Shown here: positions 40,977 to 49,326 of the stretch, piece after piece
Layout: each line of letters starts with the position of its first letter
Position numbering within the stretch: position 1 is the stretch's first letter
Assembly: GCA_029553475.1 (NCBI GenBank)
Contig: JAKPKV010000107.1
Location: 1-49,326 of the forward strand
From: Armatimonadota bacterium
GTDB taxonomy: Bacteria; Armatimonadota; Hebobacteria; CAIYQO01
Direction of reading: 5' to 3'
Length of the DNA: 49,326 nt
Translations under genes and position numbers: made by a program
Notes under the pieces: model-generated
What the model saw: the letters and a program-made list of their open reading frames with translations, nothing else
What the model was told of the DNA's origin: nothing
Database searches by the model: none

Positions 40977-43900
40977 ATGGCACTGCGAACAGCCTGGATG
41001 ATGTTGTGCTGCGGGACGGCGCTGGCGGCCGCGGCGCTGGCGCCCATCCGCTATGGCGACGCGGACGGCCGCTTTCCCGGCCTGCCGCCGCGCACCGCGC
41101 TGCGGCCGGCGGCCGATGGCAGCTATACCGTCACCCTCTCCGAAGAACTCGGCCTCGCTTACGCCAACGAGGTCTTGCAGTATCGTCTGGACGGGCTGAA
41201 AGACGCGAATACGGCGGCGTGGACGCTGTTGAACGAGCAAGGCAAACCGGTGCCGTTCCAGCTCGACCTCGCGCCGGGTGAGCCGCCGGCGGCGCACCTG
41301 TGGCTGCTGGCGGACCGGCTGGACGCGGGGGCGACCCGCCGCTTCCGGCTGGTGAAGAGGCCATCGGCGCCGCGCAGCCCCTTCACCGTCACCGAACAGG
41401 GGAGCCTGCTGGAGATTCGCAACGGCGTCACCGGCGCCCGCGTGCCGAAATCCGCGCCCATCACGGCCGGGGACGCCCCCGGCCCGCTGCAGGGCGTGCT
41501 GGGCGTCAGCGGCACATGGCTGGGGCGATCGGCGCTGCAGCATGCCGGCCAGCCCACCGCCGTAGAGAGCGCGGTGACGGTGGCCGGCCCGGTGCGCGCC
41601 GTCGTCTCCGTGCGCTACACCTTCGCCGACCCCGCCTCCAGCTATCAGCTCGATATGGAGCTGCACGCCGCCTCTCCCGCCATCCGCGTGATCGAGCAGG
41701 GCACGTTTCCCAATGCCGACGGCCGGCTGCTCATCACCTTCGACGACTGGGCGCCGGACCACGGCATCCGCCCCAACGTCTTCAGCCAGCAGGTGCTGCA
41801 CGACCGCTACACCGGCAAAGCCGCCAGCCAGTTGGCGCTGAACAACCTGCGCCCGTACACCGGCGGCGGGTGGTACGGCCTCTGCAAAGACGGCGAGGCG
41901 GACTTCCTCAGCGTCATCCCCTTCCTGGGCGGCTACTGGTCGCCGGGCTATCCGGTGATGGTCGCCTGCGCGGAGAACGGGCACCCCCGGCTGGAGTCTT
42001 ACCTGAACGTCGCCTTCCACGCCTTCATGCTGGTGCCGTCCGACGCCCGCACGGCCATCCGCGCCAGCGCCGTACCCGCCGACGCGCCGGTGACGCGCAC
42101 CGAAAAGCCCTCCGCGGTGCAGCAGGCGCTGGCGCGCACCGCGCCGTACGGGCTGATGTATTTCATCTCCTCCTACCAGTTGCAGCTCCTCGCCGGCTGC
42201 TGCGACCCCTGGTATTACCGGCTGACGCTGAACGACATGCCGCTCGATAAGACGAAAGACTGGGTGCTCACCCATGAGGATAGAGACCTGCAGTGGCCGC
42301 AGCTCTTCGGCACGCGGGACGACTGGCCGCGCATGCGCGCGAAGACCGTGCCGCTGCTGGAAGAGTGGCAGCTCCGCCAGCGCTACCTGCCCATTGACTA
42401 CCTCGTCGCTGGCCAGCCGCTGACCTTCGGCGACCGCGACCACGTGCGCGACCACTGGGAGCAGAGCTGGCGCAACGACCTCATCGCGCAATCGGTGCTG
42501 TATCGCGGCTACGCGGCCACGCCCTACGTGCTCACCCTCGGCCAGGCGCTGCACGCCGCGGTGCGCATGACCGATACCGTGCAGCGCGGCCTGACGCCGG
42601 AACAGTGGACGGAATGGAAGAAGTGGGCGCTGGTGAGCGGCTACGTGCTGCGCGACCGGGAATACTGGTGGTACAACTGGCAGCCGGGGCTGGGCACCAA
42701 ATATCTGCCGAACTTCAACACCTGCCAGTGGGCCAGCCTGGGCCTGCTGAGCGTGATGCTGCCGCACCACCCACAGGCGGCGGAGTGGCAGCGCTTCGCC
42801 CGCGAAAGCCTGGAGAAAGAGTTCGCGCACCACATTGACCGCGACGGCGTGGGCGAGGAGAATCCCGGCAACTACTTCCCCTTCGCCTGCGATCTCTTCT
42901 TCCCCTTCATCGCCGCCCTGCAGCGCCAGGGCATCGCCGATTACTCGACGCACCCGCAGTTCCGCAACGCGGTGCGCTACCTCATCACCATCCTCACCCC
43001 GCCCGATCCGCGCGCCGGGGGCGCGCGCATTCTCCCGCGCATGGGGCATCATCCGGGGGCCGGCGCCATCACCACCGACCTCGGCGGGTGGGCGGCGAAA
43101 CTCCTGCACACGACCGACCCGCAGCTCGCCGCGCAGGCGCAGTGGGCGTGGAAGCAGCAGGGGGGCAAGCTCGCCTTCAATCACGACTTCCCCCTCGGCC
43201 TCTACCTCGCCGATCCCGACCTGCCGGCCGCGCCCGCGCCGCTGCCCAGCCGCGTGGTGGGCCGGCTCGGCTTCGTCATGCGCAACCGCGCGCCAGGAAA
43301 CGATGAGACCTATTTCATCATCAAGAGCGGCCCCATCTGGTCGCATTTTCAGGATGACGAAGGGGCGTTCACCTTCTACGCGCACGGCGTGCCGCTGGCC
43401 TGCGACGGGCTGGACCTGTCCAGCCGCGACAACCAGGCCGTCAACCACAACGTCATCACCTTCAACGGCCAGGGCGGCGCGCGCGGCACGGTGAAGGGAT
43501 TTGCGGCGACAACGGTGGCCGACTACGGCATCGCCGAGCTGCCCGGCGACCGCGGCTACGCCCGGCACGTGGTGCTGGTGAAGGGCGCGGCGGCGGACGA
43601 GCCGGATTACCTGGTGCTGTATGACCGCGTCACCTCCACCTTCGCGCCGCAGTGGAATCTGGACGTGCACTCCGAGCAGCCGGCGCTGACGCCGTACGGG
43701 GTTTCGTTCCCCGGCATCCGCGAGAAGGGCTACGGCGTGGGGCTGGATGTCTTCTTCCTCGCGCCGGAAAAACCAACCGTCACGCTCACCGCCGGCGCCG
43801 TGGACAAGAACTACGTGGGCCACCTGGGCACGAAAGCGCACTGGTACGCCCGCGCCGCCGCGCGGCCCGGTACGCATTTCCTCACCGTGCTGCTGCCCTT

Positions 43901-44228
43901 CCGCGGCGAGGTGACGGCGACGGCAGAGCATCCCGACTCCGGCGCGGAGGAACTGCTCCCCGACGAGCCGGCCCCCGCCCGCGCGGCCGCGCGCCGGCTG
44001 CATGACCCCCGCGTCATCGAAGTCACCTGGGAAGGCGGCCGCGACCTCATCCTGCTCTCGCACGAGCCGTTCACCTATGAGGACGGCGCGCTGCGATTCA
44101 CCGGCCGCGCCGGCGTCGTCCGCCTGCGCGGGAACACCGCGGCGCTGGCCCTGCTGGATGGCGCGCGGCTGACGTATGGGAAGGACACGCTGGAGCGCGC
44201 CGGGGCGATTGATCCGCGCAAGCCGTGA
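40977..44228 (+). CDS. Second secreted heparinase-like lyase
   Basis: 1083 residues. ATG 40977 is chosen for GGGAGGG upstream and a Sec signal (MALRTAWMMLCCGTALAAAA). Layout parallels the protein at 29156-32287: N-terminal beta region (EELGLAYANEVLQYRLDGL, compare ERLGYAWTRELISYPLPAAL), central helical domain (WYNWQPGLGTKYLPNFNTC), then a beta domain with HFQDDEGAFTFYAHGVPLAC and NQAVNHNVITFNGQGG, equivalent to the DEDQGSFSWFAKGMPLC and HNRVVYEQG blocks of the paralogue. This is the heparinase II/III type arrangement. The paralogues are well diverged, so they probably act on different linkages or polymers. Several Trp/Tyr clusters could bind sugar. It is exported. Confidence 0.78.
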   Translation: MALRTAWMMLCCGTALAAAALAPIRYGDADGRFPGLPPRTALRPAADGSYTVTLSEELGLAYANEVLQYRLDGLKDANTAAWTLLNEQGKPVPFQLDLAPGEPPAAHLWLLADRLDAGATRRFRLVKRPSAPRSPFTVTEQGSLLEIRNGVTGARVPKSAPITAGDAPGPLQGVLGVSGTWLGRSALQHAGQPTAVESAVTVAGPVRAVVSVRYTFADPASSYQLDMELHAASPAIRVIEQGTFPNADGRLLITFDDWAPDHGIRPNVFSQQVLHDRYTGKAASQLALNNLRPYTGGGWYGLCKDGEADFLSVIPFLGGYWSPGYPVMVACAENGHPRLESYLNVAFHAFMLVPSDARTAIRASAVPADAPVTRTEKPSAVQQALARTAPYGLMYFISSYQLQLLAGCCDPWYYRLTLNDMPLDKTKDWVLTHEDRDLQWPQLFGTRDDWPRMRAKTVPLLEEWQLRQRYLPIDYLVAGQPLTFGDRDHVRDHWEQSWRNDLIAQSVLYRGYAATPYVLTLGQALHAAVRMTDTVQRGLTPEQWTEWKKWALVSGYVLRDREYWWYNWQPGLGTKYLPNFNTCQWASLGLLSVMLPHHPQAAEWQRFARESLEKEFAHHIDRDGVGEENPGNYFPFACDLFFPFIAALQRQGIADYSTHPQFRNAVRYLITILTPPDPRAGGARILPRMGHHPGAGAITTDLGGWAAKLLHTTDPQLAAQAQWAWKQQGGKLAFNHDFPLGLYLADPDLPAAPAPLPSRVVGRLGFVMRNRAPGNDETYFIIKSGPIWSHFQDDEGAFTFYAHGVPLACDGLDLSSRDNQAVNHNVITFNGQGGARGTVKGFAATTVADYGIAELPGDRGYARHVVLVKGAAADEPDYLVLYDRVTSTFAPQWNLDVHSEQPALTPYGVSFPGIREKGYGVGLDVFFLAPEKPTVTLTAGAVDKNYVGHLGTKAHWYARAAARPGTHFLTVLLPFRGEVTATAEHPDSGAEELLPDEPAPARAAARRLHDPRVIEVTWEGGRDLILLSHEPFTYEDGALRFTGRAGVVRLRGNTAALALLDGARLTYGKDTLERAGAIDPRKP

Positions 44229-44231
44229 CCG

Positions 44232-44312
44232 GTCGGACCGCCGGCTTCCAGCCGGCACGCGCCCTGGACGGTCGGGAGGGACCCGTGGCCGGCTGGAAGC
44301 CGGCGATCCGAC
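44232..44312. terminator. Inverted repeat between convergent genes
   Basis: GTCGGACCGCCGGCTTCCAG at 44232-44251, continuing to 44255, pairs with 44289-44312, 24-base arms with one mismatch. The inner GCCGGCTTCCAGCCGGC also folds on itself. It lies 4 bases after the lyase stop and 48 bases from the end of the convergent gene, so it may serve as a two-way terminator, or be an interspersed repeat. Confidence 0.5.
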
Positions 44313-44359
44313 GGCCGGACAGCGAATGCCGTGCGCAAATCCAACGCCGTCTTCACGAT

Positions 44360-45454
44360 CTAGCGGCCCAGCAGCTCACGCGCGTCGGCAAGCGCCTCGT
44401 CGCGATCAGGCCGGTCAATCGCGACCAGCAGCGCCACCTCGCCGGCCAGCCGCGCGTACACCTCCCGGTAATTCGCGTACGGGTAGGCGACGATCGGGTT
44501 GTAATAGGCGCCGTCGTGGAGAGTGGGCGCGTCGAAGCGCGGATCATACGGATGGCTGTTGAGAATATAGACGCCGCGCCCGCGCAGGCAGGCGACGACC
44601 GTATCCAACGGCACGTCCCGGTGGACTGTGCAGCCGAGGAATCCGTCCATCGCCGCGACCTCAGGCAAGACGCGCGGGTCCGGCGCGTTCGCGCCCAGCA
44701 CGATGCCGCCCGCCGCCCGCGCCAGCCGGCGGTAGCACGGCAGCACGAAATCGCGCCAGTGCGCGTAGGACAGGTACTGGGTGACCAGGTCATTGACATA
44801 CAGGCCGGGAGCGCCGTGCGGCCCCCGCCCATTCAAGCTCGCCTCCCGCTGCACGGCATCCAGCGCAATCGCCATCTCCGTGCAACAGTCCAGCAGATGG
44901 CGCAGCGCATCAGGATCGGTATGAAAGGCGGTAAAGAACTCGGTCGTGCCTAGGAGGTCGGCGGCGGCGTCAACGGGGCTGGCCCCCGTGAGCAGCACCG
45001 GGTAGTGTGCCTGCCATTCCGCCGGAAACGCGGCAATCGCCGCCCGCAGCGCCTGACCATACGGGTGCGTTGACAGGTTCGGCACGCGCAAGCGATAGAC
45101 GTCTTCAACCGACGGGAGCGGCTCCACCCAGGTGGTGAAGCTGGACCGCGCATCCCCATCGCAGGCAACCGTACCCCCGAGCAGCCACGCCAGCAGATGC
45201 GTGCCGGCCTCCGTCGACACATACGGGCAGAGCATGGGCAGGCTGTGACAGCCCGCCCGCAGGGCGTCCAACGCGGGGAGCAGGCTCCGCGCGACAGCGA
45301 CGTCCGTCACCAGCGGCACGTCCGCGTCATCCGGCGCGGCCGACAGCGGATACTGCGCCGCCACGCGGCACGCGCCCGGCTCCCGCAGGCGCCAGAAGGC
45401 GTCGGAGGCCGCTAGGTTGGCGGCGATCAGTGATGGGTCAACCGATAGCGACAT
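44360..45454 (-). CDS. Uroporphyrinogen decarboxylase-like (UroD/MtaA fold) protein
   Basis: 364 residues. ATG 45454 lies inside the end of the SGNH hydrolase gene (17-base overlap), so translation is probably coupled. The UroD-like barrel is recognisable: an N-terminal substrate zone, VLLTGASPVDAAADLLGTTE with TDPDALRHLLDCC, then GGIVLGANAPDPR and MDGFLGCTVHRDV. It lacks the conserved N-terminal RQAGR-type arginine motif of true HemE, so it is not expected to act on porphyrins; corrinoid methyltransferases and uncharacterised relatives share the fold. Such UroD-like genes are frequent beside sugar-utilisation genes in Armatimonadota and Planctomycetota, with unknown reaction. Confidence 0.78.
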   Translation of the reverse strand: MSLSVDPSLIAANLAASDAFWRLREPGACRVAAQYPLSAAPDDADVPLVTDVAVARSLLPALDALRAGCHSLPMLCPYVSTEAGTHLLAWLLGGTVACDGDARSSFTTWVEPLPSVEDVYRLRVPNLSTHPYGQALRAAIAAFPAEWQAHYPVLLTGASPVDAAADLLGTTEFFTAFHTDPDALRHLLDCCTEMAIALDAVQREASLNGRGPHGAPGLYVNDLVTQYLSYAHWRDFVLPCYRRLARAAGGIVLGANAPDPRVLPEVAAMDGFLGCTVHRDVPLDTVVACLRGRGVYILNSHPYDPRFDAPTLHDGAYYNPIVAYPYANYREVYARLAGEVALLVAIDRPDRDEALADARELLGR

Positions 45455-46451
45455 GAAACAGCCACGTCGAGAAGACGCGCAGCCGGTTCTCGCCGGCGCG
45501 CAGCATGACGCAGACGCGGTCCGCGTCCGGATGGTAGCCGTGCGGGAGGCGATTGTCCCAGACCAGCGCGCCATTCACCCAGACCGCCAGTGGCGGAGAA
45601 CCCCCGATTGACAGCACCGCGTCACGTGCGCTATCCGTGGAGAGAACCGTTTCCGCATAAGCGCCGACGCCGTTGCCTGCTTCCGGCCTGCCCAGCGGCA
45701 TCACCCCGCCGCGATCCAGCCAGCAGGCCTGCCACCAGGACGTTTCCCGCACCGCCGGGCTGCCGTCGTAGGGTATCCAGCCCGCGGCGGGCGGCGGCGG
45801 ATACGGATCGCCCTCGCGCCAGGGGACGGGCGGGCTGACGCTCCATGCGGTGAGGGCGCCGGGCTCCGGCGGGGTCACCTCGGCCAGCGGCGCCGCGCAG
45901 CCCAGCGCGTCCAGGACGCAGCGCGCCATCGTGCGCCAGCCGTCAAGACGGTGGTGGATGCCATCCGGGCCCCAGAGCTCGGCCCCGCGCGCCGCGGCGG
46001 CGCGGAAGGCGCCGTGCGCGTCGGCGACCGAGCAGCCATGCCGCGCCGCGATGTCGAGTACGAGGGGGATCAGGAGGCGCAGCCGGGCATCGCGCTCAGC
46101 GTCGCGCATCGCCGGCGGCGTCAGCACCAGCACGCGCGCCCCCGCCGCGCGGATGCCCCGCACCATCGCTGCCATGTCGCGCGCGTAGTCGGCCACCGGC
46201 ACCCCGCGGTTGGCATCATTCGTGCCGCCGTGCATCACCACCAGGTCGGGATGCCGCGCCAGCACGTCGGCCCGATAGCGGGCGCGCATCCGCGCGGCGG
46301 TGTCGCCCGCCACCCCGGCGTTGTGCAGCCGCGGGCGCGGCATCCCCTGCCCCACCAGCGTCTCCACCACCCAGTCCGGCCATGCCGCGCCGTCGGTGAG
46401 GCTGTCGCCGAGGAAGAGGAGGCGCCGGACGTCCATCAGCATCGGATGCAT
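45438..46451 (-). CDS. SGNH/GDSL-family esterase with C-terminal beta domain
   Basis: 337 residues; ATG 46451 is chosen, five bases after the upstream stop (a TTG at 46469 would overlap). Catalytic blocks: block I FLGDSLTDG (Ser17), block III GGTNDAN (Asn78), block V DGIHH (Asp163, His166); block II Gly is in NAGVAGDT. These enzymes remove acyl groups from polysaccharides or lipids. From about residue 200 a jelly-roll-like domain ends with LAVWVNGALVWDN and LRAGENRLRVFSTW, like carbohydrate-binding beta-sandwiches of glycoside hydrolases. No signal peptide is seen at the chosen start. It is the middle gene of a tight minus-strand set and overlaps the UroD-like gene. Confidence 0.87.
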   Translation of the reverse strand: MHPMLMDVRRLLFLGDSLTDGAAWPDWVVETLVGQGMPRPRLHNAGVAGDTAARMRARYRADVLARHPDLVVMHGGTNDANRGVPVADYARDMAAMVRGIRAAGARVLVLTPPAMRDAERDARLRLLIPLVLDIAARHGCSVADAHGAFRAAAARGAELWGPDGIHHRLDGWRTMARCVLDALGCAAPLAEVTPPEPGALTAWSVSPPVPWREGDPYPPPPAAGWIPYDGSPAVRETSWWQACWLDRGGVMPLGRPEAGNGVGAYAETVLSTDSARDAVLSIGGSPPLAVWVNGALVWDNRLPHGYHPDADRVCVMLRAGENRLRVFSTWLFHVAIG

Positions 46452-46455
46452 GCCG

Positions 46456-49326
46456 TCACTCTTTCGCAATCAGCACCAGCCGCGGGCGCAACGCCGCATC
46501 CTGCCACGCCGGGCCGCAGAAGCGATACCCCTGCCCGCCGATATAGTAGCCGGTGTAATCCACGCGTACCAGCAGGCTCACGCTCGCGCGCCCCTGCCGC
46601 AGTGCCTCGCGCACCGCCGCCGTCACATCCCAGCGCAGCGTGCGGCGCGGCTGCACGGTGAACTGCAGCGGCGCTTTGGAGAGGAAGACCCCGCCCGCAT
46701 CCAATTCATCCTTCGCCCACGGCACGCCGGGTTTGGCGGCGTGAAAGGTCGCGGCAGCGGCATCCCAGTCATCGCGGATGCTATTGCAGGAGATCGCCAG
46801 CGTCGCCAGGCCCTGCAGCGCCGCCTCCCCCTCCTTCTGCAGCGCAGGATCGGTGGTCAGCTCCAGCGTCGCGCGTTCCAGCGCGGCGAGTTTCGGGATA
46901 TTCTTCACGCGCAGCAGGATCACCTTCTGCTTCTCCTTCCCGGGCGCGCGCGCCTCCAGCGCGGACGGCGTCGCCGGGTAGACGGCATCCGGCTGCTGCG
47001 CATCCAGCGTGCAGGCTTCGGCCGCTTGCAGCACGGTGCGCGTGAACGGCGGCGCCGGTGGGGCATCCGGAGGCAGGGTGGTGGTCTCCCCGGGCTTCAA
47101 TCCGCGGAAGAGCACCATCTGCGCCGATGCGCTGTTGATGAGGTCGAGCGTGCCGTCGCCATCCACGTCATCCACCGCGAAGTAGCGATAGCTGGCCGGA
47201 TAATCAATCGCCCGATTGTCACCCAGCATTCCCCCTCGCTTGAATGTCAACGCGCGCGGGTTTTCCCCCACGTGCAGGTAACTGACCAGCCGGTTGCCAT
47301 ACTCCACCACCAAGTCGCGCTTCCCGTCGCCGTTCAGGTCGCGCGAGACGACGCCGCATTGCGGGGCGTAGGCCGTGTACCAGTTCGCATTCACCTGCAG
47401 CGGCTTGCCATTCTCGTCGCAGAGCGGCTCGTAGGTGGTATAGAGCGGCCGGTCATTCGTGCCGGTGTTGCGGTACAGGCGGTATACGACATGATTGGGC
47501 CAGATGCCTTTGCTGTTGAGCACACCGAGCAGCAGGTCAATCTTCCCGTCACCGTCCCAGTCCACCATCTCCGGACAACTGCGCATCATCTCGGTGGAGA
47601 AGCGGTCAACCACCGTCACCCATTGCTGCTCGTCCGCCGACACCTCCACCGTGTAATTGTACCACGGCTCGCCCTGCTCGGCGCCCTGGCGGTAGAGCTT
47701 CCCCTGCCAGTAAAAAGGCCAGTAGGCCCTATACCAGGCCTGCTCGCGGTCGGAGAGCAGGAAGCGGATCGTCTTCAGCGCCACCGGCTGCTTGAGGGTG
47801 ATGACCGCCGGGCCGATGTAGTAGCCGAAACTGGTGAAATTCGGCTGCTCGTCGCTGGGCGCGTTGCCGGGGGTGAACATCGCTTCCGGATTCTGCACCT
47901 GATAATAGCTCACGGTCTCTTTGTTCAGCTTCTTAATCTGCACTCCCTCGCCCAGCGTCGCCCAGTTCTTGCCGGCGGCGTCCAGCGCCTGGAAGGTGAC
48001 GATATGCAGGAAGGAGTCGCGCAGGTTGCCCATGCCATTGCCGTCGTTGCCAACGCGGATGTAGCGCACCGGCTCCGGCACGTTCACGGCGATCTCCTGC
48101 TGACCTTTCATCCGGTTGCGGCCGGGATTGGGAATGTTGAGCGGGACGCGCGTGGTGAACGTCAACCCGTCCGCCGCCAGGTCGGTGAAGAGGTACAGTT
48201 GGCCGTTCACGCTCATCACCAGCCGCTTCTTCCCGGTGCCGTCCTCGGGCATCAGGCTGACGAAGGAGCCGTAGACGTCATACGGCCGCTCCTCCAGCGC
48301 CGGCGGCACCATCGCCAAGTCGCCGTTGAAGTTCAGCCAGCCGGCGAAGGCATACTCGATCTCGCCGGGTTTGACGGCGACGTTCCGGTAGAGCGCGGTG
48401 CGGCGCAGCGACCATTTGCAGTGGGCGTCCGTATTGCCGTGGACGATGAGGTCGCGCGACGCCTTGCCGAACCAGTTGGCGATGACCGGCTGACACATGA
48501 AGTCGAAGCGGCTGAAGTCGGTGCCGGTGAGCACCGTCATGCCCCCGAACTGCGCCTTCCCCGTCTTCGCGGCGTTGCGGTACCAGCGGATGCCCGTCTC
48601 CGGGTCGAGCACGAACAGGTCTTTCGTCCCGATGCCCCGGAAATCCGCCACCCGCACCTGGTTGCCGGCGGGGATAGGCGTGCCGGCGGCATCGAGGAGC
48701 GCCCTGCCGGCTTCCAGCTTTGCCGGGTCGGCGCCGGGACGGCGGAACCACTGCACCGCCGGCAGCGTCGGCCAGTCCACGCGGTAGGCGTTGCAGGCGT
48801 ACTGGGTTTCGGTGCTGATGAGATCGAGTTTGCCGTCGCCATCAACGTCATACACCACCGGATTCGGCACGGCCAGCGACTGCCCGTCCGGCGTGGTGAT
48901 CTCCACCCCGGCGTCGAACCACGGCTTCTCCCGCGTGCCGGTGTTCTTATAAAAGTACAGCCCGCGTGCCGGAGGTTGCGCCAGCGTGCCGGTATATTTC
49001 GGCTCGTTCGGGTCGGGCAGCGGCGCTCTGGGCTTCGAGACGGCGGTGCGGCCCCAGGCATTCCATTGCTCACTCGCGCCGATCGTGTTCACCCCCGGCG
49101 CTTCGTCTTTGAAGCGGCAGATGAGCAGGTCTTCCAGGCCGTCGCCGTCCCAGTCCGCCACCGTCATGGTGAGCACCAGCCGCGGAAAAATGCCTTTGTT
49201 CCAGTACATGCTCTCCGGCCCGGTCACGTAGCGCGCGTTCTCCTTCAGCATCGCCGCGCTGCCGGGGAAGAAGGGGTCGCCCCGCTTCTCCTGCCACAGC
49301 CGCCAGTGGTTCGGGCCGTGGGGCGT
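46456..49326 (-). CDS. Large FG-GAP/VCBS repeat protein, 5' end outside the window
   Basis: The frame is open to the right edge of the window (25 codons beyond ATG 49251, reading PHGPNHWRLWQEKRGDPFF), so the gene begins further right; at least 956 residues are visible. It has several calcium-type FG-GAP/VCBS motifs: VADWDGDGLEDLLI, VYDVDGDGKLDLIS, MVDWDGDGKIDLLL, SRDLNGDGKRDLVV and VDDVDGDGTLDLIN, the blades of a beta-propeller. A discoidin-like region (about 47650-47950) and a DNRLRE-like C-terminus (RTLRWDVTAAVREALRQGRA) follow. It is probably secreted and may bind polysaccharide. Its stop lies five bases before the SGNH hydrolase start, so the three minus-strand genes form one operon. Confidence 0.85.
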   Translation of the reverse strand, partial: TPHGPNHWRLWQEKRGDPFFPGSAAMLKENARYVTGPESMYWNKGIFPRLVLTMTVADWDGDGLEDLLICRFKDEAPGVNTIGASEQWNAWGRTAVSKPRAPLPDPNEPKYTGTLAQPPARGLYFYKNTGTREKPWFDAGVEITTPDGQSLAVPNPVVYDVDGDGKLDLISTETQYACNAYRVDWPTLPAVQWFRRPGADPAKLEAGRALLDAAGTPIPAGNQVRVADFRGIGTKDLFVLDPETGIRWYRNAAKTGKAQFGGMTVLTGTDFSRFDFMCQPVIANWFGKASRDLIVHGNTDAHCKWSLRRTALYRNVAVKPGEIEYAFAGWLNFNGDLAMVPPALEERPYDVYGSFVSLMPEDGTGKKRLVMSVNGQLYLFTDLAADGLTFTTRVPLNIPNPGRNRMKGQQEIAVNVPEPVRYIRVGNDGNGMGNLRDSFLHIVTFQALDAAGKNWATLGEGVQIKKLNKETVSYYQVQNPEAMFTPGNAPSDEQPNFTSFGYYIGPAVITLKQPVALKTIRFLLSDREQAWYRAYWPFYWQGKLYRQGAEQGEPWYNYTVEVSADEQQWVTVVDRFSTEMMRSCPEMVDWDGDGKIDLLLGVLNSKGIWPNHVVYRLYRNTGTNDRPLYTTYEPLCDENGKPLQVNANWYTAYAPQCGVVSRDLNGDGKRDLVVEYGNRLVSYLHVGENPRALTFKRGGMLGDNRAIDYPASYRYFAVDDVDGDGTLDLINSASAQMVLFRGLKPGETTTLPPDAPPAPPFTRTVLQAAEACTLDAQQPDAVYPATPSALEARAPGKEKQKVILLRVKNIPKLAALERATLELTTDPALQKEGEAALQGLATLAISCNSIRDDWDAAAATFHAAKPGVPWAKDELDAGGVFLSKAPLQFTVQPRRTLRWDVTAAVREALRQGRASVSLLVRVDYTGYYIGGQGYRFCGPAWQDAALRPRLVLIAKE

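Noticed and set aside
1-49326. tRNA or rRNA genes
   Set aside because: No cloverleaf with the conserved GGTTCGAATCC-type T arm and no rRNA signature was noticed on either strand by eye; a tRNAscan/Infernal run would be decisive.

Overview
The window is a piece of a GC-rich bacterial chromosome (by eye well above 60% GC outside three AT-rich stretches). The best taxonomic clue is the four prepilin-like proteins whose mature N-terminus reads [20 protein letters not shown] followed by [12 protein letters not shown]. That signature, together with H-X9-DG motifs, large secreted polysaccharide lyases, sodium/solute symporters, a SGNH hydrolase and UroD-like enzymes, is typical of Armatimonadota and to a lesser degree Planctomycetota or Lentisphaerota. 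This is an inference from protein style; there is no rRNA in the window.

Layout. (1) 1-2270: an AT-rich island with an unrecognised partial gene, a weak ORF, a gene broken by a one-base frameshift and an orphan immunity-like gene (987-1802). (2) 2198-11321: ordinary GC-rich genes: a secreted helical-repeat protein, a DinB-fold protein, a secreted unknown protein, and on the minus strand a bifunctional proline dehydrogenase/P5C dehydrogenase (putA) and a PPi-dependent phosphofructokinase (pfp). (3) 11620-25531: a polymorphic toxin locus. One 3786-residue secreted protein carries six ~98-aa repeats, a long run of Ig-like domains, an Rhs/YD shell, a Hint autoprocessing domain interrupted by two hydrophobic helices, and an HNH-type nuclease tip. 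A SUKH (SMI1/KNR4) immunity gene overlaps it by four bases. Downstream lie two broken toxin tips, an intact orphan immunity gene and a frameshifted SUKH gene, in AT-rich DNA.

(4) 25512-32287, minus strand: a symporter, a membrane acyltransferase and a heparinase-type lyase, probably one carbohydrate-use unit. (5) 32408-34029, plus strand: a truncated gene and a nitrilase-family amidohydrolase, each with a recognisable promoter. (6) 34433-40894: four tandem prepilin-like paralogues of about 430-440 residues. The first and third share a nearly identical promoter, palindromic operator, ~175-nt structured leader and first codons. (7) 40977-44228: a second large lyase paralogue. (8) 44360-49326, minus strand: an overlapping gene set (FG-GAP/VCBS protein, SGNH hydrolase, UroD-like enzyme).

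How the genes may work together: regions 4-8 look like a surface polysaccharide-degradation and uptake neighbourhood. A LacI-type palindrome, TTCATNCGNATGAA, occurs upstream of the first lyase and at the start of transcription of two prepilin-like genes, which suggests common control. The Rhs locus is a self-contained contact-toxin system with a record of past tip replacements. Several long inverted repeats between genes are probably interspersed elements of this genome.
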